DNA of 10,541 nucleotides from positions 1 to 10,541 of the forward strand of contig JAEYTU010000160.1 of the NCBI GenBank assembly GCA_023433825.1, read 5' to 3'. Below the pieces are notes generated by a model. That model made no database searches and was not told the DNA's origin. It saw only the letters and a list, made by a program, of their open reading frames with translations. The stretch comes from Planctomycetota bacterium. Its GTDB lineage: Bacteria > Planctomycetota > UBA1135 > UBA2386. How positions within the stretch are numbered: the stretch's first letter is position 1; every line of letters begins with the position of its first letter. Shown piece after piece: positions 1 to 7,065 of the stretch. The position numbers and the translations under genes are program-made.

Positions 1-2307
1 CCATTCCTCGGCGACGCGGGCCGGATGGTGCAGCGGCAGGACGACACTGCCGGCGCGGATCTCGACGCGTTGCGTCCAGACGGCCAGCGCGGCGCCGGTG
101 ACGGCCGGATTCGGGTACAGCCCGCCGAACGGATGGAAGTGACGCTCCGGCGTCCAGACGGCGACGAAGCCGTTCGCATCGGCGAAGCGCGCTCCTTCGC
201 GCAGCAACCGATAGCGGTCGCCGCCGTGGTCGTCGGCAGCCGCGAAATAGAACAGCGACAGATCGACGCCGCCGGCGCCGCTGCCACCGCCGCCGCTGGT
301 CGGACGTTCGGTGTCGACGACGACGCGGTGACCGACGCGCAGCGTCCACAGCAGTTCGAGCACCGAGATGTCGAACGACGGGCTCGTGACGGCGAGCCAG
401 ACGCCGCGTTCGGTCCCGAGCCGCTCGTCCATCGCGACGAAGAACGACTGCAGGTTGCCGTGCGTGACGACGACCCCTTTCGGCCGCCCGGTCGAACCCG
501 ACGTGTGCAGCACGTACGCGACGTCGTCTGCCGTGACGTCGACGTCGGGTGCGGGTCCGTCTCCCGACGGCAGTCCGTCGACCGCGACGACGCGCATGTC
601 GGCCGGCAGCCGAAGCGCCGACGCCATGTCGGCGACGACGACGCTCGGCCGGGCATCGTCGAGGATCTGCGCGAGTCGAGCCGGCGGATGGTCGGGGTCC
701 AGCGGGACGTAGGCGGCACCGGTGCGCAGCACGGCGAGCATCGCGATCGGCAGGCGGGCGCTGCGGGCGACGGCGATGCCGACGCGATCGCCGGCACGCA
801 CACCGGCGTCGACGAGACGCTGCGCGAGCGCGCCGCTCTGCGCGTCGAGATCGGCGAACGTTCGCTCCGACTCGCCGTCGAAGACGGCGATCGCGTCACT
901 CTCGGCGCGCGCGCGCGCGAGGATCTCGCGGTGGACGCCCCCGGTCGGGATCGAGATCCGCGGGCCATGCCGCGCGGTCCGCAGTCGCTCCCGTTCGTCC
1001 GCAGGCAGCCACGACAGTTCGCGAACGGTCGACGTGGTCGTGCTCGTCGCGATCGCGGCGACGATCGTCGAGAACCGCGCGAGAAGTTCCGCCGCGGTCG
1101 CGGCCGTGAACCGTTCGCGGTCGAACGTCAGGCGCAGCAACGGCGACGCGTCGTCGTAGACCGACAGCGACAGCGGATGGCCGGTCCGCTCGTACAGCGT
1201 CCATCGCGCGTCGCGACGGGTTCGGGCCGTGGCTTCCCACTCGGCCTGCAACGAACGGCGATCGCAGACCAGCAGCGCTTCGGTCAGCGGTCGCCCCGCG
1301 CCGAGCGGACTCCAACGCTGAATGTCGTACAGCGGCGCCGCGTGCGGCCGCAGTTCGCTGCGGCGCGTTCGAACGTTCGTCAGCCACGTGTCGACCGTCG
1401 CCGCACGGTCGATCGCGACGCGCAGCGGAACGGTTTGCAGGAAGCAGCCGATCGTCGCAGCGTCGGCCGACTTCGTGCCGCGTCCGGCGAGGACGGCGCC
1501 GAACGTCACGTCGTCGGTCACGGCGTGGCGACCGAGCAGCAGCGCCAACGCGGCGTGATACGCGTCGATCGCGTCGACGCCGTTCGCCGTGCAACGCCGC
1601 CGCAGTTCTTCCGCGATCGTTCGATCGATGCGCGACTCGATCCGACCGGCGCCGCGCCCGACCAGCGGACGCGGGTCGACGGGGAGCGGTGTCGCCGCGG
1701 CGAGTCCGTCGAGCCGGCGCGTCCAGAACGCTTCCGCCGTCGCGGCGTCGCACGACGGAGGCGCCATCGCATGCTGCGAGAAGGGCGGCGCCGACTCGAC
1801 CATCGGGGCCGCGCCGCCGCGGGCGTGGTCGTAGTGCGCGAACAACTCGCGCAGCGCCGGCACGAACGAACGGCCGTCACACAGCGCGTGCGCGACCGTC
1901 CAGACGACGACGGTGCCGCGGTCGTGCACGAGCAACGCGAATCGCGAGGGCGAGACCGCGCCGAGGACGAACCCGGCCACCCCGTCGTTCTCGAGGAACG
2001 ACTCGACGTCGGCGTCGATCCGTTCCGCCGGTCTGCCGCGCCAGTCCTCGACGTGGACGACCGGATGGTGCGCGGCCAGCACTTCGGCCGTCGGTTGCGC
2101 GTCCTCGACGACGAAGCGCGTGCGAAGCGCCTCGTGTCGCGCGGTCAGTGCGGAGGCTGCCTGCGCGAAGGCGGCCGGTTCGATCGTCTCGGCGAGGCGT
2201 CCGACGATCCGCTCGACGTCGACGTCGTGCGGTCGATCGGACAGCGCGTGAAACAGCATCCCGGCTTGGGTCGGCGTCGGTCGGTATCGGACGATCGGCG
2301 TCGGCAT
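1..2307 (-). CDS. Non-ribosomal peptide synthetase, C domain plus A domain with inserted luciferase-like monooxygenase (3' partial)
   Basis: The first 769 codons are visible; the gene runs off the left edge. Residues about 8-440 form a condensation domain: PTQAGMLFHAL near the start, the active-site region AHALCDG (catalytic His140, Asp144; the usual first His is Ala139) and IGCFLQTVPLR further on. From about 455 an adenylation domain follows: LRTGAAYVPLD (A2, from 527), HTSGSTGRPKG (A3, 601-611) and FDIS (A4, 645-648). After about 670 the A domain is interrupted by a Gly/Ser linker (GGGGSGAGG) and a luciferase-like FMN monooxygenase start (DLSLFYFAA, VWTPERHFHPFGG, LYPNPAV), the type called TIGR04020 in natural-product enzymes and resembling the internal monooxygenase of MtaG/MelG. 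The A5-A10 motifs, carrier domain and release domain must lie outside. ATG at 2307 is the only conventional start after the in-frame stop at 2401-2403; no Shine-Dalgarno is evident. The amino acid substrate cannot be read because the specificity pocket is incomplete. Confidence 0.93.
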   Translation of the reverse strand, partial: MPTPIVRYRPTPTQAGMLFHALSDRPHDVDVERIVGRLAETIEPAAFAQAASALTARHEALRTRFVVEDAQPTAEVLAAHHPVVHVEDWRGRPAERIDADVESFLENDGVAGFVLGAVSPSRFALLVHDRGTVVVWTVAHALCDGRSFVPALRELFAHYDHARGGAAPMVESAPPFSQHAMAPPSCDAATAEAFWTRRLDGLAAATPLPVDPRPLVGRGAGRIESRIDRTIAEELRRRCTANGVDAIDAYHAALALLLGRHAVTDDVTFGAVLAGRGTKSADAATIGCFLQTVPLRVAIDRAATVDTWLTNVRTRRSELRPHAAPLYDIQRWSPLGAGRPLTEALLVCDRRSLQAEWEATARTRRDARWTLYERTGHPLSLSVYDDASPLLRLTFDRERFTAATAAELLARFSTIVAAIATSTTTSTVRELSWLPADERERLRTARHGPRISIPTGGVHREILARARAESDAIAVFDGESERTFADLDAQSGALAQRLVDAGVRAGDRVGIAVARSARLPIAMLAVLRTGAAYVPLDPDHPPARLAQILDDARPSVVVADMASALRLPADMRVVAVDGLPSGDGPAPDVDVTADDVAYVLHTSGSTGRPKGVVVTHGNLQSFFVAMDERLGTERGVWLAVTSPSFDISVLELLWTLRVGHRVVVDTERPTSGGGGSGAGGVDLSLFYFAAADDHGGDRYRLLREGARFADANGFVAVWTPERHFHPFGGLYPNPAVTGAALAVWTQRVEIRAGSVVLPLHHPARVAEEW

Positions 2308-2404
2308 CGGTGTGGACGGCTGGGGGCAGAATCGAGCCGCGCCACACTGCTGGTCGTCGTCGTGGTCGACAAGGGGCGGGAGAGCGATTCCGACCGAAAT
2401 TCAC

Positions 2405-3178
2405 TCAGCGACGTCGTGGCGCACGCGCGGCGACCGCCTTGCGGCGCGCGCGCACGGTCGATCGAACGTCGCTCCACAGTGCGACGCCGCCGACCAACGC
2501 GGCTTCGTTCGTCACGACGACGATGTCGCTGACGCCGTCGACGGCAGCGTGGCGCGCATTCCCGCCGCCGAGGAACAGGCGGTCGAAGTGCAGCAGGTCG
2601 CGCCAGTGACCGATCGCGCGCACGAGATCGTCGCGCCACTTCCGTTTGCCGCGGGTGCGCAGCGCCGCGTCGCCGAGGCATTCCTCGTAGGTCTTCCCCT
2701 TGCGGAACGGGTGGTGGCCGAGCTCCAGGTGCGGGCCGAGCCGACCGTCCTCGTAGATCCCGCTGCCGACGCCGGTGCCAAGCGTGACGACCATCTCGAC
2801 ACCGTGGCCTTGGATCGCTCCGAGGCCGGCGAGGTCGGCGTCGTTGCGGACCCGGACCGGGACGCGGAGCGGAGTCGTCAGCGCAGCCTCGAGGTCGAAC
2901 CCGATCCAACGGGGATTCCCGAGGTTGGCGGCCGTCCGGACGACGCCCGCGCGAACGACCCCCGGAAACCCGACGCTGACCCGATCGAACGGCCGCAACG
3001 GCGCGACGAGCGCGACGATCGCCGTGACGAACCGACGTGGAGTCGCACCGACGGGCGTGGCGACCCGGAGCCGATCGGCGATCCGGCGTCCGTTCGGATC
3101 GAGCACCGCGGCTTTGATGCCGCTGCCACCGATGTCGATCGTCAGGGTCCGAACCTCCGCCGTGCGCCGTGTCGCCAT
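2405..3178 (-). CDS. ppgK: ROK-family kinase, polyphosphate glucokinase-like
   Basis: A 257-residue sugar kinase of the ROK/actin-like ATPase superfamily. Visible motifs: phosphate-binding DIGGSGIK (15-22), FPGVV (71-75), RTAANLGNPRWIG (81-93), catalytic-Asp segment RNDADLAGLG (111-120, Asp113), second phosphate loop TLGTGVGSG (132-140), ELGHH (152-156) and LFLGGGNAR (201-209). The usual ROK zinc motif (CxCGxxGC) is absent. That absence, the short length and the order GVVRTAAN, NDADxAG and ELGH match actinobacterial polyphosphate glucokinase, which phosphorylates glucose with polyphosphate and/or ATP. Donor preference cannot be read from the sequence. ATG 3178 was chosen because it lies just before the first beta strand; the frame stays open upstream to 3610, but that extension is low-complexity and lacks homology features. 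No Shine-Dalgarno precedes 3178. The C-terminal about 20 residues are Arg/Ala-rich. It is upstream of and codirectional with the NRPS (97-bp gap), so the two may be cotranscribed. Confidence 0.88.
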   Translation of the reverse strand: MATRRTAEVRTLTIDIGGSGIKAAVLDPNGRRIADRLRVATPVGATPRRFVTAIVALVAPLRPFDRVSVGFPGVVRAGVVRTAANLGNPRWIGFDLEAALTTPLRVPVRVRNDADLAGLGAIQGHGVEMVVTLGTGVGSGIYEDGRLGPHLELGHHPFRKGKTYEECLGDAALRTRGKRKWRDDLVRAIGHWRDLLHFDRLFLGGGNARHAAVDGVSDIVVVTNEAALVGGVALWSDVRSTVRARRKAVAARAPRRR

Positions 3179-3612
3179 GACCGGGATCGTGGCCAGAGCG
3201 CAACCGCCAAGGAAGCGCGCGCGTGTCGCAGCCGGCCGTTCCGATCGGCGGTCTCGCGCCGCGGCACCCTCGCGGTCCGTTGGACCGCGATCGGACGCGC
3301 TTCGACACGACTCTTGACCTGGACCGCCGGCGGGGGCGACATTCGTCCAAAAGGTGTGAATCCGACGTCGAGCCGGAGTCGATACCGCGAAAGCTGTCGA
3401 CTCAGCCGGGGTAGGTCTCGCGCGCCCTGTCCCCTCGTTCCTCGAAGCCCGATCCGACTCGCCGACGGTCGAATCCGAATCCATCGCAAGTGTCACGAGC
3501 CCGCCCCGACGACGACGAAACCGCGGACCCGACGGCCCGGGTTCCGCGGGGTCGAGTTGGCGCGATCGACGCGAACGCGCCCGCCCCGACGGCGGGTGGA
3601 TCGTCGCCACGA
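3179..3612. other. Divergent intergenic region between the kinase and the acyltransferase operon
   Basis: These 434 bases separate the minus-strand kinase/NRPS unit from the plus-strand operon, so promoters for both should lie here. A weak plus-strand candidate is TTGACC (3314-3319), an 18-bp spacer, then GACATT (3338-3343); the fit to sigma-70 is poor. The stretch around 3340-3400 is less GC-rich than its surroundings, which would suit a promoter. No convincing operator, riboswitch or transcription terminator was recognised. The acyltransferase frame is open upstream to a GTG at 3490, so 3490-3612 could be coding if that start is used. Open frames crossing this region on the minus strand encode only Arg/Pro/Ser-rich low-complexity sequence. 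Confidence 0.5.
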
Positions 3613-4386
3613 ATGAACTCGTCGCCCGAGTGGGCGGATCGAACCGCGCTGCTGGCGGCTGCCCGCGCCCGCGCCGACGAACTTCGCCGCGGACTGTTCG
3701 CGAGGATCCGCGGCGACATTCGACGCCACGGCGGAACGTTCTTCACGCGTTCGGTGCTGGCGCTGGCGATCTATCGCTTCGGTGCGTTCGCGTTGACGCG
3801 TTCGCGACCGACGCGTTTCGTCCTGATGAAGTTCTACGGGCTGCTCGACCGCCTCTCGCGAACGATCACCGGCCTCAACATGGACTGCCGCGCGATCGTC
3901 GGAGACGAGTTCCACCTCGTGCACCTCGAAGCGCCGATCTCGATCCATCCGGACACCGTCATCGGGGATCGCGTCGGCATCATGCACAGCGTCACGATCG
4001 GAACGGCCGAGGCGGCGGGCTTGCCGATCATCGGCAACGACGTCTTCATCGGCGTCGGCGCAGTGATCCTCGGCCCGGTCGTGATCGGTGACGGCGCGCG
4101 CATCGGAGCGAACAGTCTCGTGATCTCCGACGTGCCGCCGGGCGCGACGGCGATCGGCGTCCCGGCGAAGGTGCTGCGCCGCCTCGCGACGGCGCCGTTG
4201 CCGCGCAGCGCTGCTGCCAACGGCGCGATCGCGGTCGACGACGCGTCGGCCGTCGACGACTCCGGATCGTCCGACGACTCGCGATCGTCCGACGAGTCGT
4301 CCTCGCCCGAGGATGCATCGGCCGACGCCCCATCGTCGGGAGACGCGGCGGCGGCGAACCACGGCGCGAAGGGATCCGGGCGCTGA
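3613..4386 (+). CDS. Serine acetyltransferase-like left-handed beta-helix acyltransferase with acidic Ser/Asp tail
   Basis: A 257-residue protein with three parts. Residues about 10-85 are helical (LLAAARARADELRRG, IYRFGAF), as in the N-terminal region of short serine O-acetyltransferases. Residues about 90-188 are hexapeptide repeats of a left-handed beta helix (IHPDTVIGDRVGI, PIIGNDVFIGVGAVILG, VVIGDGARIGANSLV), closing with the typical DVPPGATAIGVPAKV. From about 197 the protein is low-complexity and rich in Asp/Ser/Ala. His104 fits the catalytic His of the family; the second conserved His (usual RHP before the PxIG repeat) appears to be Leu in AGLPIIG. The family transfers an acetyl group from acetyl-CoA to serine in cysteine synthesis, or to sugars/metabolites in exopolysaccharide and natural-product loci; operon context favours the second. 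First gene of the operon; its TGA overlaps the next ATG by one base. ATG 3613 was chosen over GTG 3490 because the extra 41 residues are disordered and the GTG lacks a ribosome site; GGGTGGA at 3594-3600 is a weak site for 3613. Confidence 0.85.
   Translation: MNSSPEWADRTALLAAARARADELRRGLFARIRGDIRRHGGTFFTRSVLALAIYRFGAFALTRSRPTRFVLMKFYGLLDRLSRTITGLNMDCRAIVGDEFHLVHLEAPISIHPDTVIGDRVGIMHSVTIGTAEAAGLPIIGNDVFIGVGAVILGPVVIGDGARIGANSLVISDVPPGATAIGVPAKVLRRLATAPLPRSAAANGAIAVDDASAVDDSGSSDDSRSSDESSSPEDASADAPSSGDAAAANHGAKGSGR
4265..4300 (+). repeat. 18-bp tandem repeat, two copies, in the acyltransferase tail
   Basis: Two adjacent 18-base units (4265-4282 and 4283-4300) share the core GATCGTCCGACGA and differ at two positions. 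A more degenerate GTCGACGACTC-type unit lies just upstream. The repeat is in frame and encodes part of the acidic Ser/Asp tail (SSDDSR then SSDESS). It probably arose by slippage and may vary in copy number between strains. Confidence 0.6.
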
Positions 4387-5171
4387 TGTCGTCTGCGAGT
4401 CCGGGAGCCCCGACCAACACGGCCGACGTCGACTGGGCGCGCGTCTACGGGATCGATCTCGTCTACCGCAAGGACTGCTGGCAACTCTGCGGCGACGCGC
4501 ACTGCTGCAACTTCAGCCGACACAAGAGCCGCTTCCGCATCGTCGGCAAGAAGGCGTTCCAGGAGTTGCCGCTGCTGCCGGGCGAGTACGAGTACCTGAC
4601 GCAGAGCGGTGGGCTCGCGCAGTTCCAAGACCACCAGTACCGGCGCACGACGCTCGCGCTCGACGCGCGTCGCGCCGTCACGTTGGAGACGATCGTCAGT
4701 CACCGGCCCGGGTGCGCGTGCGACCACGCGACGCGGCCGACGATCTGTCGGCTGTACCCGCTGTTCCCGATCCTCGACGTCGACGGCCGGGTCTGTGGGA
4801 TCGAGCCGCACTTCGGCGTCTACGAGGAACTGGAGGCGCTCGCGTCGATGGAGCCCGCGTGTCGGATCGACGCGATCCCGACGCAGCAGATGTCGCTGTT
4901 CCTCGAACTCGTCGGCTGCCTGACGCCGAGCCCGCTGCACCTGTTCCACCTGCACGCCTACCGCGTCGCGAAGGCGCATCTCGCGTCGCGCCTGCGCGCG
5001 CAACTCGGCGACAGCGGCAAGGACCCGTTCACGACCTTCGAGTGGCAATTGATGCGCGGCAAGCTGTTCGACACCGAACGGCTGCGCGCCGAGCTCTCCG
5101 CACTCGCGGATCGATTCGAGGCTCGCTACGGCGAACGCTTCCGACTTCCGGCGCCGGACCTTCCGTGCTGA
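4386..5171 (+). CDS. YkgJ-like cysteine-cluster (metal-binding) protein
   Basis: A 261-residue soluble protein with no signal peptide or membrane segment. Cysteines group as in the YkgJ/UPF0153 family, thought to bind zinc or an iron-sulfur cluster: C31-x3-C35-x4-C40-C41 in KDCWQLCGDAHCCNF, then C110-x-C112 and C121 in the signature ATRPTICRLYP (115-125). C137 follows in GRVCGIEPHF. The RPxxCRxYP element is the most diagnostic part. The C-terminal half (about 165-255) is helical and matches nothing I recognise. The ATG overlaps the stop of the acyltransferase (TGATG), indicating translational coupling; AAGGGA at 4369-4374 is a possible ribosome site. Function is unknown. Position inside a ligase/ACP/decarboxylase operon makes a redox or metal-dependent modification of the pathway intermediate possible, but that is inference only. 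Confidence 0.82.
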   Translation: MSSASPGAPTNTADVDWARVYGIDLVYRKDCWQLCGDAHCCNFSRHKSRFRIVGKKAFQELPLLPGEYEYLTQSGGLAQFQDHQYRRTTLALDARRAVTLETIVSHRPGCACDHATRPTICRLYPLFPILDVDGRVCGIEPHFGVYEELEALASMEPACRIDAIPTQQMSLFLELVGCLTPSPLHLFHLHAYRVAKAHLASRLRAQLGDSGKDPFTTFEWQLMRGKLFDTERLRAELSALADRFEARYGERFRLPAPDLPC

Positions 5172-5198
5172 CCTCGCCCCGCGTTCGAGACTCGGGTT

Positions 5199-5203
5199 GG
5201 AGA
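5199..5203 (+). promoter_or_regulatory. Ribosome binding site deciding the ligase start
   Basis: GGAGA lies five bases upstream of ATG 5209. An in-frame TTG at 5197 overlaps this site and would leave no ribosome site of its own, so 5209 is preferred as the start. Confidence 0.6.
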
Positions 5204-5208
5204 CACCG

Positions 5209-6792
5209 ATGAGCCGCACCGCGCTCGCGCTGACCACGGCGGATCTGCTGACGCTGCACGACGGCGACACCCTCGATCGCATCGCGGTCGTCGAGGGCGA
5301 TCGGCGGATCACGTACCGACAGCTGCAGGTCCTCGTCGAGACAGTTGCGGGGCGACTCGTCGAACTCGGCGTCGAGCGTGGGGATCGCGTCGTCGTGCAC
5401 CTTCGCAAGAGCGTCGAGGAAGTCGTCGCGATGTTCGCGGCCTGGCGGATCGGCGCCGTCGCAGTCAACGTCAACGCGGTCTGGACCGTGCAGCAGCTCG
5501 CGTACGTGATTTCGGATTGCGGCGCCGTCGTCGCGATCGTCGACGGCAAGCGCGCGTCCGAACTCGGCGGCACGTTGCCGACGCCGCTTCGCCACGTCGT
5601 CGTCAAGGGCTCGGCGCCCGCCGCGGAAGGCTTCTCCGCGTGGCCGACGTCCGCAGCTGCCGTGCCGAATCGCCGTCTGCTCGACGCCGATCTCGCGGCG
5701 ATCCTCTACACGTCGGGCTCCACCGGCTCCCCGAAGGGCGTCATGCTGACGCACACGAATCTGCTCGTCGGCGCGCGTTCGGTCGCGCGCTACACCGATC
5801 AGACCGGTGACGATCGACTGCTGAGCCTGCTGTCGTTCGGCTTCGACTACGGGCTCAACCAACTGCTGACCGCGTCTCTGCTCGGCGCGCGCGTCGTGCT
5901 GATGCCGCTCAGCATGCCGAGCGTCGTCGTCGCGGCGCTGCAGAAGGAAGGCGTCACGGGCTTCGCCGCCGTGCCGCCGGTCTGGCACCAGCTCGTCAAG
6001 TACCTCGAAGAGGCGCGGATTCCGCTGCCGTCGCTGCGGTACGTGACGAACTCGGGTGGTGCGTTGTCGAAGCCGGTGCTCGACGCAATGCGCAACGTCT
6101 TCCCGGGCGTGCGCGTGCACTGCATGTACGGGTTCACCGAGGCGTTCCGTTCGACGCAATTGCCGCCGGAGCAGTTCACCGAGAAGCCAGGTTCGATCGG
6201 ACAGGCCGTGCCGAACGCCGAGACGTTCGTCGTCGTCCGCGGTCGCGGGCTCGCGAAGCCCGGCGAGACCGGCGAACTCGTCCATCGTGGCAGTTTCATC
6301 AGTTGCGGTTACTGGGGCCGACCCGACGCGACCGCCGAGAAGATTCGTCCAGTCCCCGAACTCGCAGACCTGCTCGGCGACGAGAAGGTCGCGTGGAGCG
6401 GCGACCTCGTGCGCATCGACGAGGACGGCGACCTTTGGTTCGTCGGGCGCGAGGATCACATGATCAAGTCGCTCGGCTTCCGCATCTCACCGACCGAGGT
6501 CGAGGACGTGATCCATCGCAGTGGACTCGTCGCCGAGGTCATCGCATTCGGCGTCGCCGACGAGATGGCGGGGCAAGTCGTGCACATCTGTGTGTCCGGA
6601 CGAAGTTCCGGCGGCAGCAAACCCGTGGTGGATCGAGCGGCGGTCGATGCCTACTCTCGCGCGCATCTGCCCGCCTACATGGTGCCTCGCCAGACTCACG
6701 TCTGGTCCGGATCGATGCCGCGGACCCCGAGCGGGAAGCTCGACGTCCGCACCGTCGTCGACGCGTGCAAGGCCGGCAAACAACCGTCCTGA
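5209..6792 (+). CDS. AMP-forming acyl/aminoacyl-ACP (or CoA) ligase, exosortase-A-associated type
   Basis: A 527-residue ANL-superfamily adenylating enzyme of full length. Motifs in order: ATP-binding LYTSGSTGSPKG (166-177), YGFTEAFRSTQLPPEQF (around 306-322), GELVHRG, GDLVRIDEDGDLWFVGR, and the C-terminal catalytic PRTPSGKLD with Lys510. It activates a carboxylate with ATP to an acyl-adenylate, then transfers it to a phosphopantetheine thiol. The YGxTEAFRSTxLPPE stretch is very close to what I know of TIGR03098, the acyl-CoA ligase of exosortase-A loci, whose substrate is unknown. The stand-alone ACP 33 bp downstream makes the ACP the likely acceptor; the downstream decarboxylase makes an amino acid the likely substrate. 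ATG 5209 is preferred over TTG 5197. Cytoplasmic, with no membrane segment. Family assignment is sure; the substrate is not. Confidence 0.93.
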   Translation: MSRTALALTTADLLTLHDGDTLDRIAVVEGDRRITYRQLQVLVETVAGRLVELGVERGDRVVVHLRKSVEEVVAMFAAWRIGAVAVNVNAVWTVQQLAYVISDCGAVVAIVDGKRASELGGTLPTPLRHVVVKGSAPAAEGFSAWPTSAAAVPNRRLLDADLAAILYTSGSTGSPKGVMLTHTNLLVGARSVARYTDQTGDDRLLSLLSFGFDYGLNQLLTASLLGARVVLMPLSMPSVVVAALQKEGVTGFAAVPPVWHQLVKYLEEARIPLPSLRYVTNSGGALSKPVLDAMRNVFPGVRVHCMYGFTEAFRSTQLPPEQFTEKPGSIGQAVPNAETFVVVRGRGLAKPGETGELVHRGSFISCGYWGRPDATAEKIRPVPELADLLGDEKVAWSGDLVRIDEDGDLWFVGREDHMIKSLGFRISPTEVEDVIHRSGLVAEVIAFGVADEMAGQVVHICVSGRSSGGSKPVVDRAAVDAYSRAHLPAYMVPRQTHVWSGSMPRTPSGKLDVRTVVDACKAGKQPS

Positions 6793-6812
6793 TCGCGATG
6801 CCGCACACCCGA

Positions 6813-6820
6813 GGAGAAGG
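6813..6820 (+). promoter_or_regulatory. Strong Shine-Dalgarno for the ACP gene
   Basis: GGAGAAGG ends five bases before ATG 6826. It is the best Shine-Dalgarno match in the window and suits the need for more carrier protein than enzyme in such operons. Confidence 0.75.
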
Positions 6821-6825
6821 AACGC

Positions 6826-7065
6826 ATGTCGCTCGATGAGGCCCGCTTGATCGCGCACCTGCGTGACTCGCGTCAGCTCGACCACATCCATGCGGACACG
6901 CCGCTGTTCTCCGACGGGACGATCGATTCGGTCGGGATGATCGACCTGATCATGTTCCTCGAGACGACGGTCGGCATCGAAGTCGGCGAGACCGACGTGA
7001 CGCTCGACAACTTCGACACCGTCGGCCGCATCATGGCTTACGTCCGCACGAAGGTGGGTGGGTGA
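6826..7065 (+). CDS. Stand-alone acyl carrier protein
   Basis: A 79-residue acidic protein of normal ACP/PCP length. The phosphopantetheine attachment motif is GTIDSVGMIDLIMFLE, with Ser35 in the expected Asp-Ser context following LFSDG. Downstream helices (VGIEVGETDVTLDNFDTVGRI) fit the four-helix carrier fold. It should be activated by a 4'-phosphopantetheinyl transferase, none of which is in the window. It lies between the ligase and the decarboxylase, and its TGA overlaps the decarboxylase GTG by four bases (GTGA), so the two are probably translated together. It is likely to hold the activated amino acid during decarboxylation and to hand the product on. A housekeeping fatty-acid AcpP is less likely, given the context and the non-canonical sequence around the serine. 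Confidence 0.93.
   Translation: MSLDEARLIAHLRDSRQLDHIHADTPLFSDGTIDSVGMIDLIMFLETTVGIEVGETDVTLDNFDTVGRIMAYVRTKVGG

Noticed and set aside
25..2532. An 835-codon open frame on the plus strand
   Set aside because: It is antisense to the NRPS, is extremely rich in Arg/Asp/Gly and contains no recognisable domain; the opposite strand carries clear C and A domain motifs. Long antisense frames are expected at this GC content.
3179..3610. N-terminal extension of the kinase frame to position 3610
   Set aside because: The extension is Arg/Pro/Ser-rich and precedes the DIGGSGIK strand by more than 150 residues, unlike any ROK kinase; ATG 3178 gives the normal family length.
4228..4320. Repeat region in the acyltransferase tail as a CRISPR or regulatory repeat
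   Set aside because: There are only two adjacent 18-bp copies with no spacers, in frame inside a coding sequence.
3834..5606. A 590-codon open frame on the minus strand
   Set aside because: It is the complement of the acyltransferase, cysteine-cluster and ligase genes, with Ser/Arg/Thr-rich low-complexity sequence and no motif.
5029..6459. A 476-codon open frame on the minus strand
   Set aside because: Antisense to the adenylating ligase, whose ATP-binding and C-terminal Lys motifs are intact on the plus strand.
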